DNA of 64,000 bases from VXYL01 sp965199915. Its GTDB lineage: Bacteria > Pseudomonadota > Gammaproteobacteria > Pseudomonadales > Azotimanducaceae. The stretch is taken from assembly GCA_965199915.1 (NCBI GenBank), contig OZ241348.1, forward strand, positions 186,001-250,000. The letters are read 5' to 3'. The notes under the pieces were generated by a model that was not told the origin of the DNA, did not search any database, and saw nothing but the letters and a program-made list of their open reading frames with translations. The position numbers and the translations under genes are program-made. How positions within the stretch are numbered: position 1 is the stretch's first letter; each line of letters starts with the position of its first letter. Below are positions 49,742 through 58,694 of this stretch, piece by piece.

Positions 49742-52435
49742 CTACGCAACGCCCCGAAACGCCGAGCGGTAGGTTGGCACGGCGCCGGCCAGCAGCGCGC
49801 CGGCCAAGCACAACAGCAGGGGAAACCCAAAGGCTCCCGCCGCCACGCGCAGGTTGATCGTCCAGCCGAACGCCAGCGGATTCACGAAAGCGCACAACAG
49901 CCAAGCGATGGCGACCCCCAGCGGGGCTGCTGCGGCGGCGGCGACCACGCCCAGCACGAACGCGCGCGCCAGCGCCAACCGCCAAATCTCCATCCGCGCG
50001 AGGCCGACCGCCGCGAGCAAACGAAACTCGCGCTCGCGGTTCTCCTGCAGCGCGGTCAACGCGGCGTAAAGCCCCACCACCGCCACGCCCACGGCCACCG
50101 CCGTGAGGCCGTTGCTGACGGCGAAAGAGCGATCGAACGCGGTCGCGGCGGCGGCGCGGATTTCGGCGTGATCGCGCACGTCGGCGGCGGGGTGGCGTTG
50201 GCGCAGCGCGGCGGCAACCGTCGCGGCGGCGCCGGGCTCCGTCAACACCACCACTTGATCCCAAGCGACCGCGTTGACCGGCAAACGGGATTGAAACGCC
50301 ATCGGCAAGATCAAGGTCGGCCGCGCCGGGCGGTAGTCGCGGTACACGTGCGCCACCGGCACGCGCAAGCGCCGGTCGGCCACGTTGAGGCGCGCCACGT
50401 CGCCAACGCCGAGACCGTAGGCGCGCGCCGCGGTCTCGCTTAGCAACGCCCCCGCCGGCGCGCCGCCGCGAAAGCCGTAGCGAGCACCCTCGGCAGCGTC
50501 CAGATGCGCCAAGCGAACGGTCGCCGGGCCTTGCGCGAGTTGCCCCGGCGCCTCGCCGTAGCGCCGCGCGTCGCGCACGCCCGGCAACGCGCGAATCGCC
50601 TCCACGTCGGGTGCCGCGCCGCCTGGTTCGGCGCGCAGGTAAACGCCCTCCCACAACACCTGGTCGAGCATGGCGTGAAAGTCGCGGCGCAGGCTCTCCA
50701 CCATCAATCCCATGCCGACGGCCACGGCGGCGGCGATGGAGAGCGCTGCCAGCGCGAGGCGGATGTCGCCGCCTTCGCCTGTGCGCACCGCCGCGTCCAC
50801 GCCGCGCAGATTGGCGCGCATGGTTAGCGATTTAGCGAATCCGGCGGTGCGGCGCGTCGCCGCGCCGAGCGCCGGCACCGCGTAGGCGACATGCAGCAGG
50901 CAGATCAACAACAAGGCGGCGAAAGCGCTCGGCAGCGAGGCGTGCGCCAGACACCCTGCCAACGCCAACACCGCCGCCAAGCCCGCGACGCCGCGGGGCG
51001 CGATGCGGAACTTGGAACCCGCGCCCGCGTCCCGCCGCACGGAGAAGCGCTTGGCGCCCGCGCAACTAGTGCTCCAACCAGGTTGAATTGATGCGTCAGC
51101 GCGTTCACAGGCGTCCGAGCGCGAGGCGCGCGTCTTGAAGGTGTATCGGGCCATACTCCGAAAGACCGCAACAAAGCGGGCGGACGCCTGTGGGCGCGCC
51201 CTTCGGGTGGCAGCCGGAAGCCCCCCGGCGGCGTTGCGCCCGCTTGAAGTGCGACCCGGCACGTCCGCGCGGGAACGCGCCTTGCCGGGGAACTTCCGGC
51301 TGCCACTGACGCACCAATTCAACCTGGTTGGAGCACTAGCCCGCCAGCCGCTCCCGCCGGCCGCGGACACGCCGGCGACGGTGGCGCAAAACAGCGCCTT
51401 CCCCAGCACCCAAGCGTCCACATCGGCGGCCGGCAAGTCGCCGGCGGCGGCGAGCGCGTCCGCCAACCAAGCGCCCGCGGCAAGCCCCGCGCTAGCGCCC
51501 AGGGCGCCGACAAGCAACCCTTCCGCCACCGCCAGCGCGCGCAGTTCCGCGCCCGCCACGCCGGCGGCGCGCAACCGCTCGTGTTCCAACCTGCGCCGCG
51601 CGGTGTTGGCGCGGCTCGACTGCACGGCGAGGAACACCGCCATCAACAGCGAGAGCAACGCCAACATGCCGAGATTGAAGGCGGTGGCGTCCGCGAACCG
51701 GCGCGCCGGATTCCAACGCGAAAGCGACGTGACGCGGAAGCCATCGATCACCGGATTGCCGGCCTCCGGCAACGCGGCGGCGATTCCCGGAAGCAGGCCG
51801 TCGGCCCAATCGAGAAGCCGCGAGCGCGGATTCTCCACTTGCAGCCACACCGCGTCCAATTCGCCTTCGCGGCCGACAAGGCGCTGCGCCGTCGGCAGAT
51901 CGGTCAACACGACGCCGACGTCCTCCACCTCGTGCAAGGCAACCGGCACATTGGCCACGCGCCCGCCGGCGGCGCGGATCGCTTGGGCGTCAGGCGGCGC
52001 CACCGCCAGCGCGTCGCCGAGCAGGAATCGGCTGGACGAGGCGGCCCCTCCAAAGGCTGGATCGGCGCCGACGCCGCGCAGGCCGGCGAGCGGATCGAAA
52101 CCGATCAGCCGCCTTGCCCGCCCATCGATTCGCACATGGCCGTCGATGATCGGATAGAGCGCTTCCACACCGCGCAGGTCGCCGCGCCGCCAGCGGCGGC
52201 GAAGGTCGAAGTAATCCTCCTCGGAGAGATTTGGGCGCGTCGCCACATGGGTGTGCCAGTTGGCCCCCTCACCCGCGCCGACCAACCCGGCGCGCACGGA
52301 CTCGCTCACCAAATGCACGGCGGTCACCGCCAGTACGGCCAACGCGACGCCAACGAGAGTCGCCGCCGCGCCCACCGGGTGCCGCGCCGCGTCGCGCAGC
52401 TGGCTCTTGGCCAACAAGGCAAGGCCGCCGCCCAC
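49742..52435 (-). CDS. FtsX-type ABC exporter permease carrying an in-frame MITE
   Basis: The protein has 897 residues from GTG 52435, two bases after the ATPase stop. It has two FtsX/MacB modules: helices near the N-terminus (AATLVGVALAVLAVTAVHLV), several helices around residues 250-360, and a second membrane block with a C-terminal FtsX triplet (GLYAALTALQENREREFRLL, AFVLGVVAAAAAAPLGVAIA). A MITE of 266 bp plus its 4-bp duplication (51066-51339) adds exactly 90 codons without a stop in the loop between the two modules. It contributes residues such as NWCVSGSRKFPGKARSRADV. With its ATPase it probably moves lipoproteins or other envelope molecules. Confidence 0.82.
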   Translation of the reverse strand: MGGGLALLAKSQLRDAARHPVGAAATLVGVALAVLAVTAVHLVSESVRAGLVGAGEGANWHTHVATRPNLSEEDYFDLRRRWRRGDLRGVEALYPIIDGHVRIDGRARRLIGFDPLAGLRGVGADPAFGGAASSSRFLLGDALAVAPPDAQAIRAAGGRVANVPVALHEVEDVGVVLTDLPTAQRLVGREGELDAVWLQVENPRSRLLDWADGLLPGIAAALPEAGNPVIDGFRVTSLSRWNPARRFADATAFNLGMLALLSLLMAVFLAVQSSRANTARRRLEHERLRAAGVAGAELRALAVAEGLLVGALGASAGLAAGAWLADALAAAGDLPAADVDAWVLGKALFCATVAGVSAAGGSGWRASAPTRLNWCVSGSRKFPGKARSRADVPGRTSSGRNAAGGLPAATRRARPQASARFVAVFRSMARYTFKTRASRSDACERADASIQPGWSTSCAGAKRFSVRRDAGAGSKFRIAPRGVAGLAAVLALAGCLAHASLPSAFAALLLICLLHVAYAVPALGAATRRTAGFAKSLTMRANLRGVDAAVRTGEGGDIRLALAALSIAAAVAVGMGLMVESLRRDFHAMLDQVLWEGVYLRAEPGGAAPDVEAIRALPGVRDARRYGEAPGQLAQGPATVRLAHLDAAEGARYGFRGGAPAGALLSETAARAYGLGVGDVARLNVADRRLRVPVAHVYRDYRPARPTLILPMAFQSRLPVNAVAWDQVVVLTEPGAAATVAAALRQRHPAADVRDHAEIRAAAATAFDRSFAVSNGLTAVAVGVAVVGLYAALTALQENREREFRLLAAVGLARMEIWRLALARAFVLGVVAAAAAAPLGVAIAWLLCAFVNPLAFGWTINLRVAAGAFGFPLLLCLAGALLAGAVPTYRSAFRGVA
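51066..51339. mobile_element. MITE, copy 1 (266 bp, inserted at CTAG)
   Basis: The element lies between CTAG repeats (51066-51069 and 51336-51339). Its ends are long inverted repeats starting TGCTCCAACCAGGTTGAATT. An inner inverted pair (GTGGCAGCCGGAAG and its complement) forms the second arm set. It has no gene of its own. The CTAG target fits the YTAR duplications of IS5-type elements, which could mobilise it; no such element is in the window. Only two base differences separate it from copy 2. Confidence 0.9.
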
Positions 52436-52436
52436 G

Positions 52437-53141
52437 TCAGTTCCCGGCCAGGCGCAGCACCTCGTCCGCGCGCGCGGCGACTTCCTCGTTGTGCGTGGCC
52501 ACCGCCAACGCGCAACCAACCTCCCGCGTTTGTTGCCACAAGAGGCGCGTCACGCGCGCGGCGTTGACGGCGTCCAAGTTGCCGGTGGGCTCGTCCGCCA
52601 ACAACACGCGCGGCTTGTGCGCCAAGGCGCGGGCGATGGCGGCGCGCTGCTGCTCGCCACCGGAGAGCGTCGCCGGAAACCGCCGCCGGCAATGCGCCAA
52701 ACCCAATGCGTCCAAGCGCGCCAACGCTTGTTCGCGGTGCGCGGGCAAGCCGTTCAGCTGCAACGGCAGCAGCACGTTCTCCTCCACCGTCAAGGTGGGC
52801 ACCAGATTGAAGAACTGGAACACGAACCCCAGCGCGCGGCGGCGAAACCGCGTGCGTTGGCGTTCGGAAGCGGTGGACACGGCAAGCCGGTCGCACCCGT
52901 CGTCGAACGCGATGTGGCCCGCGTCGGGCAACACCAGGCCGGCCATCAGGTTCAGCACCGTGGTCTTGCCGGCACCGCTCGGCCCCCACAGCGCGACCGT
53001 GCGACCGGAGCGCAACTCGAAGGACACGTCGCGCACCACCCATCGACTCGCGCCGCCGTCCGCGTAGCACTTGCCCACATCGACCACGCGCAGCAGCGGG
53101 CGGTCCTCGGGCGAGCCGGCGCGCGCCGGCGCATCCGCCAT
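52437..53141 (-). CDS. LolD/MacB-type ABC transporter ATPase
   Basis: This 234-residue ATPase has Walker A GPSGAGKTTVLNLMAGLV, a Q-loop in LGFVFQFFNLVPTLTVEENV, the signature TLSGGEQQRAAIARALAH, Walker B VLLADEPTGNLD and the H-loop VATHNEE. These features are of the LolD/MacB/FtsE subgroup that works with FtsX-like permeases. The permease gene follows with a two-base gap, so they form one transporter. The start MADAPARAG lies 8 bases after the Nudix stop, which makes a three-gene transcript likely. Confidence 0.9.
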   Translation of the reverse strand: MADAPARAGSPEDRPLLRVVDVGKCYADGGASRWVVRDVSFELRSGRTVALWGPSGAGKTTVLNLMAGLVLPDAGHIAFDDGCDRLAVSTASERQRTRFRRRALGFVFQFFNLVPTLTVEENVLLPLQLNGLPAHREQALARLDALGLAHCRRRFPATLSGGEQQRAAIARALAHKPRVLLADEPTGNLDAVNAARVTRLLWQQTREVGCALAVATHNEEVAARADEVLRLAGN

Positions 53142-53149
53142 CGCGCGCG

Positions 53150-53944
53150 TCAACGCGGCTGTTGTCCCTGGTCGCGCAAGCTCCCGTCGATCGCGCCCTG
53201 GTGGCGACCGGCCGCCACGTCGCCAAGCAGCTGGTCGACGTTGGAAAAGCGCGCCACGGTGCGCAGCGTGGCCAGCGTGGGATGGATCATCAGCCACTGG
53301 CCGGCGGCGTGATTGGCAAGCGCGCGCGCCGGGGTCACCCACGCGCCGGCGGTGGTTTCCCGACTGTGTTCGGCGGCGCGTTGGCCGGGCGGCAGCAGGG
53401 CGAGGAAGAAGCGCGTGTCGAAGCGGGCCGGGGCCGTCTCCGGCGTGATCCAGTGGCTGAAGTAATGCACCCGGTCCACTGCCAGCCGCAACCCTTCGCG
53501 GGCAAGCAGTTCCGCGAACGTCAACGCGCCGGTGGCGAGGGCGTCGCGGTGAGCGTCGAAACGCTCCCGCTCGCGCTCGTCGGCGGGTCGAAACAGGCGG
53601 CCGGCGCGGTAGGCCAGCAGCACGCCGCACTCCTCGAAGCACTCGCGAATGGCCGTCACCCAATAGCGCAAGCCGCCACAGGCCATATCCAAGAGGGCCG
53701 AGGCCTCGGCATCGGTCCTGCCCGCGCAGAAAGACGCGACGCCGCGGTCGGCGGCGTCCACCTTGCCGCCCGGGAACACATGCAGGTTTGGGAAAGCACC
53801 CCGCGCCGGCCGCCGCACCATGAACAGCTCGACGCCTGCCACGGCGCGCGGCCCCTCCCGCGCCACCAGCAGCGTCGCGGCCTTGCGAATGCCGCCGGCC
53901 GCGCCCGGGGCGCGGCTGTTCGATGGATTGGCCAAGTTTGTCAC
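53150..53944 (-). CDS. Nudix hydrolase, NUDT19-like
   Basis: This is a protein of about 264 residues from GTG 53944; several upstream starts are possible. The Nudix box is split by an insertion: HVFPGGKVDAADRG is followed about 35 residues later by AIRECFEECGVLLAY, as in the RP2p/NUDT19 group that cleaves CoA and its esters. SHWITPETAPARFDTRFFLA is the second conserved block of that group. It is the first gene before the ABC ATPase. The substrate is inferred from family resemblance only. Confidence 0.8.
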   Translation of the reverse strand: MTNLANPSNSRAPGAAGGIRKAATLLVAREGPRAVAGVELFMVRRPARGAFPNLHVFPGGKVDAADRGVASFCAGRTDAEASALLDMACGGLRYWVTAIRECFEECGVLLAYRAGRLFRPADERERERFDAHRDALATGALTFAELLAREGLRLAVDRVHYFSHWITPETAPARFDTRFFLALLPPGQRAAEHSRETTAGAWVTPARALANHAAGQWLMIHPTLATLRTVARFSNVDQLLGDVAAGRHQGAIDGSLRDQGQQPR

Positions 53945-54110
53945 CGCGGAGTGTCTTGGGCATGATACGGCGAACGGGAGAGTTCCTGCCGGACGGCGTT
54001 TCGCACCGCCGACATTCCGCATCCCCGCGATCCACATACAATGCGCCGCACCATCTACAATGCATGGCACCGTGCTGGCCAGACACGACAACCTGAGGAG
54101 AGTGCGCCAC

Positions 54111-55157
54111 ATGGCCTCACCGCAGCTGACGTTCGAAGAAGACGAACTGCTCGACGAGCACGACTACGCCGCGCCGCACGTCGTTGGCGGTCGGCGCCTG
54201 CACGGCGGCTTCGACGCCGAAGGCCGCTACCTGCCGCCGCGCTCCAAGACGCGCCGCCTGGCCATCGACAACTGGGCGGCGGCGCTGCGCGCCCGGGGCG
54301 GGGACCTCTTGGCCGCCGATGCGTCCCTGCTCACCGGCCCGCGGGTGCCGAATCCGCCGCAGCAACGCCTGCTGATCGAAAACGGCGTTACGCGGCCGTT
54401 CTGGAACCTGTTGACCATCACCGGCAAAATCGAAGGCCGCGGCAGAATGATCGCCGAGATGCCCTTCCCGGATTTCCAGAAACTGGTGGTGGAGGACATC
54501 GGCAGCACGGCCCTTGGCCACCTTCGGCGCGGGCTGCTGAAAGCGCACGGCATCGACGAGGGCGGCGAACCGGACAAAGGCATCGGCGGCCACGATGCGA
54601 TGTGGTTCGTGGCGCGGGATCTGGTCTTCGGCGCGGACGCGCACCCGGACGTGCAACCGCCGGGATCCATCACCCGGCCGGAAGCCGGCCAACGCCACAT
54701 GCCGGAGATCGAGATGCCGTTCGAGCTGGCGCTCAGCTTCTTGATGAATCTGCTGCTCATCGAGTTTCGCGCCGAGATCGGCTTCGCCGCCTCGCAGGAG
54801 ACCTTCCGCGCGCCGACGCTGTTCCCGGAACACCGCCCGGAGGCCGAACAGGCTGCGGTGCTGGTCGAGCGCATCCGCACGGACGAGCGAATCCATGTGG
54901 AGTCGCTCCGTCTCTATCTTGGCGAGCTGCGTTCGCTGACGGTGTACACGCTCGACGGGGGCACCATGCCCGGCGCCACGCTGGTGGATCGTTTCTGGAC
55001 CAGCATTCTGCATTGGGCGACGGTGGAGCAACCGCGCTTGGCCGCCGAACGCCTATACCAAGCGCTGCGAGAGGAAATCCTCGCGGGCGCCGGCGGCGAG
55101 AACCTGTTGCGCGAGTTCAACGCCTTGGCGGACCCCGGATACGCGATGGCCGCTTGA
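54111..55157 (+). CDS. Helical protein with possible ferritin-like di-iron site
   Basis: This is a 348-residue protein after a GAGGAG ribosome site. The C-terminal half is helical, with acidic and His positions spaced like ferritin-like di-iron enzymes: MNLLLIEFRAEIGF, ERIRTDERIHVESLRLYL (an ExxH pair) and LHWATVEQPRLAAERLY. The N-terminal half has no recognisable motif. No named family is assigned. It precedes an iron-regulated receptor promoter, and its stop codon overlaps that promoter's -35, which may hint at a link to iron. Confidence 0.55.
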   Translation: MASPQLTFEEDELLDEHDYAAPHVVGGRRLHGGFDAEGRYLPPRSKTRRLAIDNWAAALRARGGDLLAADASLLTGPRVPNPPQQRLLIENGVTRPFWNLLTITGKIEGRGRMIAEMPFPDFQKLVVEDIGSTALGHLRRGLLKAHGIDEGGEPDKGIGGHDAMWFVARDLVFGADAHPDVQPPGSITRPEAGQRHMPEIEMPFELALSFLMNLLLIEFRAEIGFAASQETFRAPTLFPEHRPEAEQAAVLVERIRTDERIHVESLRLYLGELRSLTVYTLDGGTMPGATLVDRFWTSILHWATVEQPRLAAERLYQALREEILAGAGGENLLREFNALADPGYAMAA

Positions 55158-55182
55158 CATGCTCTCCACTCGTGTATTCAAT
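55154..55182 (+). promoter_or_regulatory. Sigma-70 type promoter of the TonB receptor at 55315
   Basis: TTGACA (55154-55159) contains the stop codon of the preceding gene. It is spaced 17 bases from TTCAAT (55177-55182), 4 of 6 to consensus. The predicted start site falls inside the adjoining Fur-like box. Confidence 0.65.
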
Positions 55183-55183
55183 T

Positions 55184-55202
55184 GCTAATGCAAATCGTTA
55201 CT
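55184..55202. promoter_or_regulatory. Fur box-like operator
   Basis: GCTAATGCAAATCGTTACT matches 13 of 19 positions of the Fur consensus (GATAATGATAATCATTATC). It sits just after the -10 of the receptor promoter, where Fur with iron would block transcription. Overlapping inverted repeats (ATGCAA/TTGCAT and ATCGTTA/TAACGAT) extend to about 55216. Confidence 0.6.
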
Positions 55203-55314
55203 ACTTGCATTAACGATGTTCACGGGTGCCGAAACAACACGATTCGCCGGCCGCCTTTGAGGCCAGTCTGAGCCGCCGGTCCCAACCATGCCCCCTGCCA
55301 AGGAGACGCAAACC

Positions 55315-57642
55315 ATGCAGCATGCCCCGTCCACCCGCCTCCCACGTCCGCGGCGCCGCGTTGTCGACGCCGGCGCGCCCGGGCGTCTTCTCACATGCCT
55401 CGTCTCGACGTTGTTGTTGACGAGCGCCCCGGCGCTTGGCGAGGAAGCGGATGACGCCCAGGCCGCGCTGGCCGAGGAGACCATCACCGTCGTGGCGACG
55501 CGCACCGAGCGGCGGGTGGGGGAAGTGGCGGCCACCGTCTCGGTGCAGACCGCCGAGCGGATCGAGGAGGAAGTGGCGCGCGGCATCGCCGATCTGGTGC
55601 GTTTCGAGCCCGGCGTCAGCGTGGCCGGCAGCGGCAGCCGCTTCGGCCTCGCCGGCTTTCGCATTCGCGGCATCGGCGGCAACCGCGTGCTGACGCTGAT
55701 CGATGGCGTGCGTGTGCCGGACGAGTTTTCGTTCGGCCCGTTTCTGAGCGCGCGCCGGAACTACGTGGATATCGACAGTTTGCAGCGCGCCGAGATCGCC
55801 CGCGGCCCGGTCTCCGCGCTGTGGGGCAGCGACGCGCTCGGCGGCGTGGTGGCGCTCACCACCAAGGATCCGCGCCAGCGGCTGGACGCCGGCAAAGCGT
55901 TCTCGGCGGCGTTCAAGGCGGGTTACTCCAGCGCCGACGACAGCACGGTCGGCACCGTTGACCTGGCGGGCCGGCGCGGCGCGCTCTCCGGCATGGTCGT
56001 CTACACCCGTCGCGCCGGCCGCGAAACCGACAACGCCGGTTCGGCGGGCGGCACCGGCCCGGGGCGAGAACGACCGGACCCGCAAGACGTGACCGTGGAC
56101 AACATCACCGCGAAGGTGGTCTACGCTCCGGCGGAGCGCCACCGGCTGGCCTTGGGCGTCGACCGCTACGCCACCGACAGCGCCACCCGGATCCTGTCGG
56201 ACTACGGCATCGTGGTGTTCGGCAGCACCGTGACCCGGCGCGACGCGGACGACGCGCGCGAGCGCACCCGCGCGTCGCTGAACTACCGCTTCGCCGGCGG
56301 CTTGGCCTTCGTCGACGCCGTGGACGCCACGCTCTACCGGCAGACCGGCACCACCCGGCAACAGACGAACGAAGACCGCGTCACGCCCGCCCGCGCCATG
56401 CAGACGCGCCGGCGCGACTCGCGCTACGAGCAGCGCATCGACGGCGTCACCGTTCAGCTGAGCAAAGGATTCGCCACCCGCGGCGCCCGCCACGTCCTGA
56501 CTTGGGGCGTCGACCACTTCACCACGCGCAACATCGGCCTGCGCGACGGCGCCACGTTCACCACCAGCGGCGCACCGGCGCGCGAGTTCCCGCCCTTGCC
56601 CACGCGCGACTTTCCGCTCACGGACGTGGCGCAGACGGCGTTCTTCGCGCAAGACGAAATCGCGCTGTTCGATGGCGCGCTGCTGCTCTCGCCGGGTGTG
56701 CGCTTCGACCGCTTCGACGCCGAAGCCGAGGCGGACGCGATCTACCTAGGCGGCAATCCCGGCGCGCCGCCGCCGGAGGACTACAACGACTCCGAAGTCA
56801 CTGCCAAGCTGGGCGCCGTGTACCGCGTCACGGAGACGTTCTCCGCCTACGTCGGCTACAACCAAGGGTTCCGGGCGCCGCCCTACGACGACGTCAACAT
56901 CGGCTTCAGCAACTTTCTCGGCGGCTACAAGACCATCGCCAATTCGGCCCTTGAGTCCGAACGCAGCAGCGGCTGGGAACTCGGCGCGCGCTTGGAAGGC
57001 GCCGCCGGCGCGTTGCGCTGGACGCTGTTTCGCAACGACTACGAGAACTTCATCGAGTCGATGGTCTTGACGCCTCGGTTCGCCGCGACCCGCGGCGTCG
57101 ATCCGGCCGACGGCCTGCTCACCTTCCAATCCATCAACCGCGCCAAGGCGCGCATCCACGGCAGCGAGGCGAGCGCCTCGGTGGCCTTGCCCGGCGGCTT
57201 CTCCGGACGCTTGGCGGTCGCCTACGCGGATGGCGAGGAACGCACGGAGGGCGTGCCCCTCGCCAGCATCGAGCCGCTCACCGCGGTGGTGGGCGTTGGC
57301 TACGACGCAGCCGACGGACGCTGGGGCGGCAAGGTGATTTGGACGTTGGCGCGCGGCAAAGACGCGGCGGACCTCCCGCCCGACGATCCGCGCCCGCTCA
57401 CCGCCGGCTACGGCATCGTCGACCTCTTGGCGCACTACAACATCGGCAGCCACACGCGCTTGCACATCGGCCTCTTCAATCTGACGGACAAGACGTACAT
57501 CCGCTGGGCGGACGCCGCCGGCGTTGGCGGCGACCCCTTGGCGCGTCTCATGCAACCCAACGCGCCGGGTGCCGGCGACGCCGTGGCGCGTTTCACGCAG
57601 CCCGGTTTCAACGGCGGCGTCACGGTGCGCATGGATTTCTAA
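55315..57642 (+). CDS. TonB-dependent heme/hemoglobin-type receptor
   Basis: This is a 775-residue outer-membrane receptor. ATG 55315 is chosen because AAGGAG lies 8 bases upstream. A signal peptide (LLTCLVSTLLLTSAPALG) is followed by a TonB-box-like EETITVVATRTERR, a plug (LVRFEPGVSVAGSG, FRIRGIGGNRVLTLIDGVRV, VDIDSLQRAEIARGPVSALW) and a 22-strand barrel. The barrel segment YVGYNQGFRAPPYDDVNIGF contains the FRAP box typical of the TonB hemoglobin/transferrin/lactoferrin group. It ends VTVRMDF with a terminal Phe. A Fur-like site upstream supports a role in iron or heme uptake. Confidence 0.88.
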   Translation: MQHAPSTRLPRPRRRVVDAGAPGRLLTCLVSTLLLTSAPALGEEADDAQAALAEETITVVATRTERRVGEVAATVSVQTAERIEEEVARGIADLVRFEPGVSVAGSGSRFGLAGFRIRGIGGNRVLTLIDGVRVPDEFSFGPFLSARRNYVDIDSLQRAEIARGPVSALWGSDALGGVVALTTKDPRQRLDAGKAFSAAFKAGYSSADDSTVGTVDLAGRRGALSGMVVYTRRAGRETDNAGSAGGTGPGRERPDPQDVTVDNITAKVVYAPAERHRLALGVDRYATDSATRILSDYGIVVFGSTVTRRDADDARERTRASLNYRFAGGLAFVDAVDATLYRQTGTTRQQTNEDRVTPARAMQTRRRDSRYEQRIDGVTVQLSKGFATRGARHVLTWGVDHFTTRNIGLRDGATFTTSGAPAREFPPLPTRDFPLTDVAQTAFFAQDEIALFDGALLLSPGVRFDRFDAEAEADAIYLGGNPGAPPPEDYNDSEVTAKLGAVYRVTETFSAYVGYNQGFRAPPYDDVNIGFSNFLGGYKTIANSALESERSSGWELGARLEGAAGALRWTLFRNDYENFIESMVLTPRFAATRGVDPADGLLTFQSINRAKARIHGSEASASVALPGGFSGRLAVAYADGEERTEGVPLASIEPLTAVVGVGYDAADGRWGGKVIWTLARGKDAADLPPDDPRPLTAGYGIVDLLAHYNIGSHTRLHIGLFNLTDKTYIRWADAAGVGGDPLARLMQPNAPGAGDAVARFTQPGFNGGVTVRMDF

Positions 57643-57662
57643 TTTGGGCGACGACGGATCGC

Positions 57663-57716
57663 CCGCCCCTTGGTCGAGGGGCGGCGACTGGCGGCGAGGC
57701 GCGTGCGCCCGCCTTT
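57663..57716. terminator. Hairpins between convergent receptor and pspC genes
   Basis: An 8-bp stem, CCGCCCCT with AGGGGCGG around a 6-base loop, is followed by a second GC-rich hairpin (GGCGC/GCGCC) and CCTTTT. The 84-base gap between the two stops makes a shared terminator plausible. Confidence 0.5.
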
Positions 57717-57726
57717 TGGAGTTGAT

Positions 57727-58395
57727 CTAAGCGCCGGACGCGCCGATCTTGGCGAATTCGCGGTGCAGGTCGAAGTGCCGAGAGGTGACGAAGTGCTCGA
57801 GCCGGCGCAGGCGCTGTTCCAGCGCGGCGAATCCGGCCTGCACGTCCGCCAGCGTCGCCGAGTGGGTGTCCACCGAGCGCGCCTTCGCGGCAGTCTCGCG
57901 CGCGGTCCGCGGTTGCGCCACCGCTTCGCCGTTTCGTCTCGCAGCCGCCTCCGCCGCCGGCTCGGCGTCCATGATGATCGCGGCGACCACGTAGGCGATG
58001 AGCGCCACGCCTTGGGTGAAGAAGAACAGCGCGATCAGCGCCAGCCGCACGATGAAGGGTTCGAGGCCGTACAGGTTGGCGACGCCCGCGCAGACGCCGA
58101 ACAGCTTGCCCTCGCCGCCGCGCCGCGGCGAGCGGTACAACTTGCGCGAGCGCGGCTTGTTCGACCACAGCCACAGGGGCTGGCGGGAGCGGGCCCGCGG
58201 CGGAGGCGGCGCCAACGCCTCTTCCGGCGCTGTGGAGTGGGCTCTGGCGCGCAACTTGGCCACCGCGTGCTCCACGTGGCGCACGGCTTGCTCACCAGCC
58301 ACCACCGCCAGCTCGTTCACCGCCGCTTCCAGACGGGCGGCGGCGGCGCGCACCTCGTCGCGCGCCTCCGCGCGGTTGTGGCTCGGCGCGGTCAT
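57727..58395 (-). CDS. pspC: Phage shock protein C
   Basis: This is a 222-residue inner-membrane protein. The PspC domain is the segment LYRSPRRGGEGKLFGVCAGV followed by ANLYGLEPFIVRLALIALFF, with two membrane helices. An N-terminal helical extension and a C-terminal helical tail (ADVQAGFAALEQRLRRLEHF) are longer than in the enterobacterial protein. It senses membrane damage with PspB and releases PspA inhibition of PspF. The start overlaps the pspB stop. It is the last gene of pspABC. Confidence 0.9.
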   Translation of the reverse strand: MTAPSHNRAEARDEVRAAAARLEAAVNELAVVAGEQAVRHVEHAVAKLRARAHSTAPEEALAPPPPRARSRQPLWLWSNKPRSRKLYRSPRRGGEGKLFGVCAGVANLYGLEPFIVRLALIALFFFTQGVALIAYVVAAIIMDAEPAAEAAARRNGEAVAQPRTARETAAKARSVDTHSATLADVQAGFAALEQRLRRLEHFVTSRHFDLHREFAKIGASGA

Positions 58396-58664
58396 GTCGC
58401 CGCGGCACCGTCCGCATCCGCCGTTCGCCGCCAATGCGGCGTGTCGGCGTCCAAAATGGCCTCCAAGGTGGCGATGCGGTCGCGCATCGCCACCTCGGCC
58501 TCGGCAAGGCGTTGCAACTCGGTCCGCTCATCGTCCGCGAGAGCGCCGCTGGATCGCCTTTCGCGCAGATGGCGGATGACGATCCAGACCGGCGCCACGA
58601 AGATGAGGAAGATGAGCGCGAGCACGAAGACCAGGCCCGCCACCACAACGATTCCATCGGACAT
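58392..58664 (-). CDS. pspB: Phage shock protein B
   Basis: This 90-residue protein has one N-terminal membrane helix (IVVVAGLVFVLALIFLIFVA) followed by WIVIRHLRERRS and a coiled coil (LQRLAEAEVAMRDRIATLEA), the standard PspB plan. It partners PspC at the membrane. It lies 30 bases after pspA and overlaps pspC by 4 bases. Confidence 0.9.
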   Translation of the reverse strand: MSDGIVVVAGLVFVLALIFLIFVAPVWIVIRHLRERRSSGALADDERTELQRLAEAEVAMRDRIATLEAILDADTPHWRRTADADGAAAT

Positions 58665-58694
58665 GCTCTTCGACCCTCTTGGCGCTCGCGCGGC

